From Pseudonocardia halophobica (GTDB taxonomy: Bacteria > Actinomycetota > Actinomycetes > Mycobacteriales > Pseudonocardiaceae): 64,000 nucleotides of DNA. The notes under the pieces were generated by a model, which saw nothing but the letters and a program-made list of their open reading frames with translations, searched no databases and was not told the origin of the DNA. The stretch lies in the NCBI RefSeq assembly GCF_027922425.1, contig NZ_BSFQ01000009.1, positions 152,869 through 216,868 of the forward strand. The letters run 5' to 3'. How positions within the stretch are numbered: position 1 is the stretch's first letter; each line of letters starts with the position of its first letter. The position numbers were made by a program, and so were the translations under genes. Shown piece after piece: positions 59,733-64,000 of the stretch.

Positions 59733-60232
59733 TCCAGCTGATGGAGCTCACCGTGAACGGGGAGCGGCACGACCTCGCGATCGAGCCGCGCCGCACCCTG
59801 GTCGACGTCCTGCGCCACGACCTGGGACTCACCGGCACGCACGTCGGCTGCGAGCACGGGATCTGCGGGGCCTGCACGGTGCTGGTCGACGGCGCGCCGG
59901 CCCGGGCCTGCCTGATCTTCGCGGCGCAGGTGGAGGGCGCGGAGATCCGCACGGTGGAGTCGCTATCGCCGGAGGGCGAGCTGAACGACCTCCAGCAGTG
60001 CTTCTCCGAGCACCACGGGCTGCAGTGCGGCTTCTGCACCCCCGGAATGCTCATGCTGGCCGAGGGCTACCTCGCCGAGGAGCCGGAACCCACGACCGAG
60101 GAGATCCGCGAGGTCGTCGCCTCGAACCTCTGTCGCTGCACCGGCTACCAGACGATCGTGGAGGCGATCGACGACTGCGCCTCCCGCCGCCGGGCGGCGT
60201 TCCAGGAGCAACTCGCCGGGAGCAGGGTATGA
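59729..60232 (+). CDS. nicotinate dehydrogenase, 2Fe-2S subunit
   Basis: 167 aa. Plant-type ferredoxin cluster: Cys41, Cys46, Cys49 and Cys61 (GCEHGICGACTVLVDG). Second 2Fe-2S cluster: Cys100, Cys103, Cys135 and Cys137 (QCGFCTPGM and NLCRCTGYQTI). It passes electrons from the molybdenum site to FAD. ATG 59729 overlaps the large-subunit stop (ATGA), and its own stop overlaps the amidase ATG, giving obligate coupling. Confidence 0.93.
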   Translation: MIQLMELTVNGERHDLAIEPRRTLVDVLRHDLGLTGTHVGCEHGICGACTVLVDGAPARACLIFAAQVEGAEIRTVESLSPEGELNDLQQCFSEHHGLQCGFCTPGMLMLAEGYLAEEPEPTTEEIREVVASNLCRCTGYQTIVEAIDDCASRRRAAFQEQLAGSRV

Positions 60233-60867
60233 GTCTGCACGGGTCCGAGACGGACGCGACCTACGACCGGGCCGGCTTCGGCGCGCCCGTGCGTCGCGGC
60301 GAGCGGCCCGCGATCGTCGTCGTGGACCTGACGAAGGGGTTCACCGACCCCGCATACCCGACGGGAGCGGACCTGACCGACGTCGTCGCGGCGACGTCGC
60401 GGCTGGTCACGGCTGCTGCCTCGGTGGAGGTCCCCGTCGTCTACACGACGATCGGGTACACGCCCGCCGAGATGGAGACCGTGGTCTGGCTGGACAAGGC
60501 GCCGGGGATGCGGGCGCTGGCCGTCGGGTCGGAGGCGGTGGAGATCGACGCGCGGTTGCCGTACAGCGACGCCGACCACCTGATCATGAAGAAGGGCGCG
60601 TCCGGGTTCTTCGGCACCGGGTTGGCGGCGCTGCTGGCGTCGCTCAAGGCGGACACCGTGATCGTCTGCGGCGCCACGACCAGCGGGTGCGTGCGTGCCA
60701 CGGCGGTGGACGCGCTGCAGTCCGGTTATCCGGTGCTGGTCCCGCGGGAGTGCGTGGGCGACCGGGCCTCCGGTCCCGCCGAGGCGAACCTCTTCGACAT
60801 CCAGGCGAAGTACGGGGACGTCATCTCGCTCGACGACGCCCTGGCGTACGTGGGAGGACTCAAGTGA
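60229..60867 (+). CDS. nicF: isochorismatase-fold amidase, probable maleamate amidohydrolase
   Basis: 212 aa. Catalytic triad of the cysteine hydrolase fold: Asp33 (VVVDLTKGFTDP), Lys121 (MKKGASGFFGT) and Cys154 (CGATTSGCVRATAVDALQSG). NicF converts maleamate to maleate and ammonia. N-carbamoylsarcosine amidase is a close relative and the usual default annotation. Position between nicotinate dehydrogenase and the NicD-like hydrolase favours NicF. Confidence 0.82.
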   Translation: MSLHGSETDATYDRAGFGAPVRRGERPAIVVVDLTKGFTDPAYPTGADLTDVVAATSRLVTAAASVEVPVVYTTIGYTPAEMETVVWLDKAPGMRALAVGSEAVEIDARLPYSDADHLIMKKGASGFFGTGLAALLASLKADTVIVCGATTSGCVRATAVDALQSGYPVLVPRECVGDRASGPAEANLFDIQAKYGDVISLDDALAYVGGLK

Positions 60868-61688
60868 CCCGTGTCGTGCGGCAGGACGCGCTGGCCGACC
60901 TGGCGGACGTCCCCGCGACGTCCCGGTGGGTGCGCAACGGATCCCTCCGGCTGCACCTGCTCGACTACGGCGGCTCCGGCGTGCCGATCGTGATCGTCCC
61001 GGGCATCACGAGCCCGGCGATCACGATGGACTTCGTGGCGCGGGCGCTCGTCGGCCTGGGCCGGCCCGTCGTCGTCGACGTCCGGGGGCGCGGGCTGTCC
61101 GACTCCGGGGACTCGTACACGCTCGCGGACTACGCCTCGGACACCCTCGCCGTGCTCGACGGGCTGGACGACCCGGTCGTCGTCGGGCACTCGATGGGCG
61201 CGCGGATCGTGGCCGCGACGGCGGTGCGCCGGCCCCTGCGCGGCACGGTCCTGGTCGACCCGCCGATGAGCGGGCCGGGTCGCGGGCCGTACCCGACGAC
61301 GTTGGAGGCCTTCCTCGGCCAGCTCGACGAGGCCGTGCGCGGGACGACGGCGGACGAGGTCGCACGCTCATGGCCACGCTGGCCGCGGCGGGAGCAGGAG
61401 CTGCGGGCGCGGTGGCTGTCGAGCTGCTCGCGCACGGCGATCGCGGAGACCCACCGGGGCTTCGAGACCGAGGACTTCTTCGACGTCTGGCCGTCGGTCC
61501 CGGCCCCGACGACGTTGCTGTACGGCGCCGACTCCCCCGTCGTCACGGCGGAGGGGGCCAAGGAGGCGGAGGCGACCAACCCCGCCGCCTCGCTCGTCGA
61601 GATCCCGGACGCCGGGCACATGGTGTTCTGGGACAACCCGGACGCCGCCCTGCGACTCCTCCGGGAAGCCCTCCACCCCCTCACCTGA
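60864..61688 (+). CDS. nicD: alpha/beta hydrolase, probable N-formylmaleamate deformylase
   Basis: 274 aa. Triad: Ser110 (VVGHSMGARIVAA), Asp132 (VDPPMSGPGRGPYP) and His252 (DAGHMVFWDNP). The VDPPxSGPGRxPYP segment is a NicD-type feature, with the acid on an unusual early strand. NicD removes formate from N-formylmaleamate. GTG 60864 overlaps the nicF stop (GTGA). Last gene of the operon; a 22-bp tandem array begins 9 nt after its stop. Confidence 0.82.
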   Translation: MTRVVRQDALADLADVPATSRWVRNGSLRLHLLDYGGSGVPIVIVPGITSPAITMDFVARALVGLGRPVVVDVRGRGLSDSGDSYTLADYASDTLAVLDGLDDPVVVGHSMGARIVAATAVRRPLRGTVLVDPPMSGPGRGPYPTTLEAFLGQLDEAVRGTTADEVARSWPRWPRREQELRARWLSSCSRTAIAETHRGFETEDFFDVWPSVPAPTTLLYGADSPVVTAEGAKEAEATNPAASLVEIPDAGHMVFWDNPDAALRLLREALHPLT

Positions 61689-61696
61689 CCCGAGTT

Positions 61697-61828
61697 CCGC
61701 GAGTCGGGAGTTCCGGCACCGCGAGTCGGGACTTCCGGCACCGTGAGTCGGGAGCTCTGGCACCGCGAGTCGGCAGTTCCGGCACCGCGAGTCGGGAGCT
61801 CCGGCACCGCGAGTCGGGAGCTCCGGGT
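61697..61828. repeat. 22-bp tandem array 2 (six units)
   Basis: Six units in perfect 22-bp register at 61697, 61719, 61741, 61763, 61785 and 61807. Consensus begins CCGCGAGTCGGGAG and ends CTCCGGCA or TTCCGGCA. It lies between the nicD stop (61688) and the promoter of the FBP gene. There are no spacers, so this is a minisatellite and not a CRISPR array. Confidence 0.9.
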
Positions 61829-61937
61829 CACCGAACTACGCAGGTCGGGAAGTGTCCGCCCGGGAATAGGGATGCGCCTCGCCGGGCCCGGTGCCTAGCG
61901 TGATCACGCCCTGCTCCCCGAGACCACGGACCGCACG

Positions 61938-62420
61938 ATGACCACCGACGCCCGTATCCGCCGCGTCCTGACCAACTGCTCGAAGGGCGAGGCCGGCCGG
62001 CTGACCCTGCCGCCCGACGTCCGTGAGCTCGACCTCGACACGTTGGACGACGTCGTCGGCTGGCGGGACGCGAAGGCCCCCGACCGCGCGGTGCTGCTGG
62101 TCCCGGGCGCCGACGAGCCGATCGCGGTCATGCTCCGCGCCGCGTCGAACGCCGTCGGCGCGACCGCGATGTGCGCGCTGTGCCGCACCACCCACAGCGC
62201 GGGCGGCACGACACTCTTCACCGCCGCGCGCCGCGGGGGCAAGGGCCGCAACGGGAACACGGTCGGGACGTACGTCTGCGCCGACCTCGGCTGCCGTCAC
62301 CACGTCCGGGTCGAGAAGGCGACGGCGGCGCTGCGGCCCGCGCCGGGGCTGACCGTCGACGAGCGCCGTGCCGGCCTGCGAGAACGGGCCTCGGCGTTCG
62401 TCGAGGAGGTCACGCGCTGA
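61938..62420 (+). CDS. FBP-domain (FusB/EF-G-binding-like) treble-clef zinc-finger protein
   Basis: 160 aa. The C-terminal four-cysteine zinc finger is Cys79/Cys82 (CALCRTTHSAGG) and Cys114/Cys119 (YVCADLGCRHHVR), the treble clef of the FBP/FusB C-terminal domain, which binds elongation factor G in fusidic-acid resistance proteins. The helical N-terminal domain is short (RIRRVLTNCSKGEAGRLTLP). CCTAGCGT at 61892-61899 is a -10 candidate. Actinobacterial members are uncharacterised; a ribosome-linked role is possible. Confidence 0.8.
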   Translation: MTTDARIRRVLTNCSKGEAGRLTLPPDVRELDLDTLDDVVGWRDAKAPDRAVLLVPGADEPIAVMLRAASNAVGATAMCALCRTTHSAGGTTLFTAARRGGKGRNGNTVGTYVCADLGCRHHVRVEKATAALRPAPGLTVDERRAGLRERASAFVEEVTR

Positions 62421-62491
62421 TCCTTCCCGCCGCCGAGCGGGGGGCTCAGGGTCGGATGATCACGAGATTCCGGGCCCTCGACTCCTGGTGA

Positions 62492-62989
62492 TCATGGCGC
62501 GAAGGGGAAGGTTGCGACCGGCTCCCACGGCCCGCCGCGATAGCGCCACAGACCGAGCGCGACGACGGCGGTGCGCTCGGGCGGGTCGCCGGACAGCGCG
62601 GCGTGGAGGTCCCGGGCCTGCTCCGGCTGCACCTTGTTCTGCACGGTCACGTGCAGCTCGCGCTTCCCGCGATCCTGGCGGGTCAGCCACGGGCCGAACG
62701 CCCGCGCGAGATCGGCGCGCAGGGCGAGCAGCCCGGGCGCGTCGACCCGGAAGGCCACGCCGCGACCGAGCAGTCGCGGATCACAGACGACGGCCTCCGG
62801 CGGCTCCCGCCGAACCGCGTCGGTCAGGGCCGCAGCGACCGGTGTCTCGTGCTCGCCGGGCAGCGCGTGGAAGAGCGTGACGTGGGCGTCGAGATGGTTC
62901 CGTTCGGGAGGGAAGTGTCTGCGCCGCAACGTGTTCAGCCGGGACTGCGCCGGCTCGTCGAGCACGGCCGTGACGACGAGCGGGTCCAC
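62492..62989 (-). CDS. 2'-5' RNA ligase / cyclic phosphodiesterase family protein (2H superfamily)
   Basis: 165 aa. Two HxT motifs define the active site: His36-Val-Thr38 (LDAHVTLFHALPG) and His113-Val-Thr115 (RELHVTVQNKV). The C-terminal LWRYRGGPWEPVATFPF is typical. Substrates are RNA 2',3'-cyclic phosphates or 2'-5' linkages in characterised relatives. GTG 62989 starts the family N-terminus (VDPLVVTAVLDE). It is divergent from the membrane protein at 63303, with an inverted 22-bp array in the gap. Confidence 0.84.
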   Translation of the reverse strand: MDPLVVTAVLDEPAQSRLNTLRRRHFPPERNHLDAHVTLFHALPGEHETPVAAALTDAVRREPPEAVVCDPRLLGRGVAFRVDAPGLLALRADLARAFGPWLTRQDRGKRELHVTVQNKVQPEQARDLHAALSGDPPERTAVVALGLWRYRGGPWEPVATFPFAP

Positions 62990-63070
62990 GTCCCCACCCT
63001 GCCCGCTCCTCCGCCGGTCCGCGCGTCGGCGGGGTCGCGCCCTCCCGACATGTGCATCTCGATGACCCGA

Positions 63071-63176
63071 GACTCCCGACTCGCGGTGCCGCAGCTCCCG
63101 ACTCGCGGTGCTGGAAGTCCCGACTCGCGGTGCTGGAAGTCCCGACTCGCGGGGGCCACAGCTCCCGACTCGCCGG
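63071..63176. repeat. 22-bp tandem array 3, opposite orientation to arrays 1 and 2
   Basis: Reverse-complement units ending CCCGACTCGCGG at 63087-63108, 63109-63130 and 63131-63152, with a 16-bp partial before (63071-63086) and a degenerate 24-bp unit after. Units 2 and 3 are identical. It lies in the divergent gap between the RNA-ligase gene and the VC0807-type gene; the rest of that 300-nt gap holds no ORF I support. Confidence 0.85.
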
Positions 63177-63302
63177 GGGCGCCAGCGCGACTCGCGAAAA
63201 TTCGTCGCCGTCCACCCTCGGGTGGAGATCCGAGGTCCCACCCGCAGGTGGACGCCCGGAAGCCCGGCCGTGCCTAGCGTCGTCGGCATGTTTGGAGGAC
63301 CG

Positions 63303-63896
63303 ATGCGCCGGGCCGATCTCCTGCTCGGGATCGTCGCCCCGATCGCCGCGTACTGGGTGCTCACCGCGCTCGGGGCGTCCGACCTGACCGCGCTGGCCTG
63401 GGGCGCACTGTTCCCGCTGGTCGGCGTGCTGGTCGGGATCGCGCGCGAGCGGCGGGTCGACGTGCTCGCCGCCCTCTCGCTCGGTGCGATCGCCGCAAGC
63501 GTGGCCGGCGCGCTGCTCCTGCACAGCGCGACGTTCCTGCTGGTCAAGGAGTCGCTCATGACCGGGGTGATCGGGTTGGGGTTCCTCGGCTCGCTGCTCG
63601 CGCGGCGCCCCCTGCCCGTCCTGCTCCTGCGCGGCCGGCCCGGGGCGGCCGAGGTCATCGAGGCCCGGTGGGTGGATCCAGGGTTCCGTCGCGCGCTCCG
63701 GGGGATCACGATCGTGTGGGGGTGCGCGCTGCTCGCCGAGGCGGGCCTGCGCGTGGTCCTGGCCCTGTTCGTACCACCGGGGGTGCTGATGGTCGTCTCG
63801 CCGCTGCTCGCGGCCGCCGTACTCGGCCCGGTCGCACTGTGGACCGCCCGCCGGCGGGCCGCCCTGCGCCGCACGCCGGTCCCCGTTCCCGCCTGA
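63303..63896 (+). CDS. VC0807-type integral membrane protein
   Basis: 197 aa with about six hydrophobic segments: LLLGIVAPIAAYWVLTALGA, LAWGALFPLVGVLVGIARER, VLAALSLGAIAASVAGALLL, GVIGLGFLGSLLARRPLPVL, ITIVWGCALLAEAGLRVVLA and GVLMVVSPLLAAAVLGPVAL. The arrangement, including FLVKESLMTGVIGLGFLGSL, matches the VC0807 family of unknown function. ATG 63303 has GGAGG 4 nt upstream. ATG 63288 is an alternative that would be nearly leaderless, being 8 nt after TAGCGT at 63275-63280. Confidence 0.7.
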   Translation: MRRADLLLGIVAPIAAYWVLTALGASDLTALAWGALFPLVGVLVGIARERRVDVLAALSLGAIAASVAGALLLHSATFLLVKESLMTGVIGLGFLGSLLARRPLPVLLLRGRPGAAEVIEARWVDPGFRRALRGITIVWGCALLAEAGLRVVLALFVPPGVLMVVSPLLAAAVLGPVALWTARRRAALRRTPVPVPA

Positions 63897-63927
63897 CGAC
63901 CCGCCCCGAGGAGTTTCAATGACCGTG

Positions 63928-64000
63928 TCAAGCCGCGTTGGCTGCGGGGGCCGGTGCCTCGGTGGTGAAGCGGCGGTTGTCACGGAGCAGCGCCCAGACG
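63928..64000 (-). CDS. C-terminal fragment, transposase-like, runs off the right edge
   Basis: Only the last 23 residues are visible: VWALLRDNRRF followed by TTEAPAPAANAA and TGA. The WALLRDxRxF ending is reminiscent of IS110-type transposase C-termini, and the sequence between this stop and the previous gene is short. With so little sequence the family is uncertain, and it might be another protein. Confidence 0.35.
   Translation of the reverse strand, partial: VWALLRDNRRFTTEAPAPAANAA

Noticed and set aside
61697..61828. Regular short repeats that could be taken for a CRISPR array
   Set aside because: The 22-bp units abut without unique spacers, and no cas gene is in the window. It is a tandem minisatellite.
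1..64000. tRNA, rRNA or known riboswitch structures
   Set aside because: I found no cloverleaf, rRNA-like stretch or conserved riboswitch core by eye, and the metE-like and transporter genes have short leaders.

Overview
The window is very GC-rich actinobacterial chromosome with strong GC bias at third codon positions, many GTG starts, and start/stop overlaps (ATGA, GTGA) inside operons. An NDMA-dependent alcohol dehydrogenase, four luciferase-like (F420/flavin) oxidoreductases, a SARP-type regulator, an AAA-LuxR regulator and an LCP cell-wall ligase point to a mycelial actinomycete, most likely of the Pseudonocardia type (inference from gene content, not from a search). I saw no rRNA, tRNA, CRISPR array or intact insertion sequence. 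A short transposase-like C-terminus touches the right edge.

Layout. 1-9.2 kb: partial LCP protein (-), VOC protein, nucleoside phosphorylase, LLM oxidoreductase, MFS transporter, YeiH-type exporter and SulP permease. 8.0-15 kb: NDMA alcohol dehydrogenase, acyl-CoA ligase and a small monooxygenase-like protein, then DUF937, two LLM oxidoreductases, a PPOX-fold protein and DUF1992. 15-25.4 kb: TetR/SDR divergent pair with two operators, GntR plus hydrolase, glutamine-dependent NAD synthetase, DHA2 exporter, glycosyltransferase, and a second TetR/SDR pair with three operators. 25.4-32.8 kb: amidohydrolase, IclR, and a five-gene run of CoA-transferase, citryl-CoA-lyase-like protein, intradiol dioxygenase, MDR oxidoreductase and MetE-like protein. 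This run is the best candidate for an undescribed catabolic pathway. 32.8-42 kb: LLM oxidoreductase, VOC, SDR, a large AAA-LuxR regulator flanked by two copies of one upstream element, a membrane protein with an internal duplication, and pobA with an IclR regulator. 42-49.6 kb: hemerythrin-like protein, 1,097-aa SARP regulator, and a TetR-crotonase-CMD-SDR-SnoaL run in which the SDR carries an in-frame TGA. 49.7-52.8 kb: boxB and boxC of the aerobic epoxybenzoyl-CoA pathway. 53-61.7 kb: MarR, then a tightly coupled nicotinate-catabolism operon (6-hydroxynicotinate monooxygenase, transporter, three-subunit molybdenum dehydrogenase, maleamate amidase, N-formylmaleamate deformylase). 61.9-64 kb: FBP zinc-finger protein, 2'-5' RNA ligase and a VC0807-type membrane protein.

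The theme is aromatic and N-heteroaromatic catabolism: 4-hydroxybenzoate (PobA), benzoyl-CoA (BoxBC), intradiol ring cleavage and nicotinate (Nic), each beside a local regulator. Several pathways are incomplete here: no boxA or benzoate-CoA ligase next to boxBC, and no 2,5-dihydroxypyridine dioxygenase or maleate isomerase in the nic operon.

Three repeat families overlie the genes. (1) A 42-bp imperfect palindrome with a central CTAG occurs four times: three copies lie between convergent genes and overlap or abut stop codons, and the fourth sits in frame inside a nicotinate dehydrogenase subunit gene. (2) 22-bp tandem arrays occur in several intergenic gaps. (3) A 15-bp tandem array begins at an SDR stop codon.
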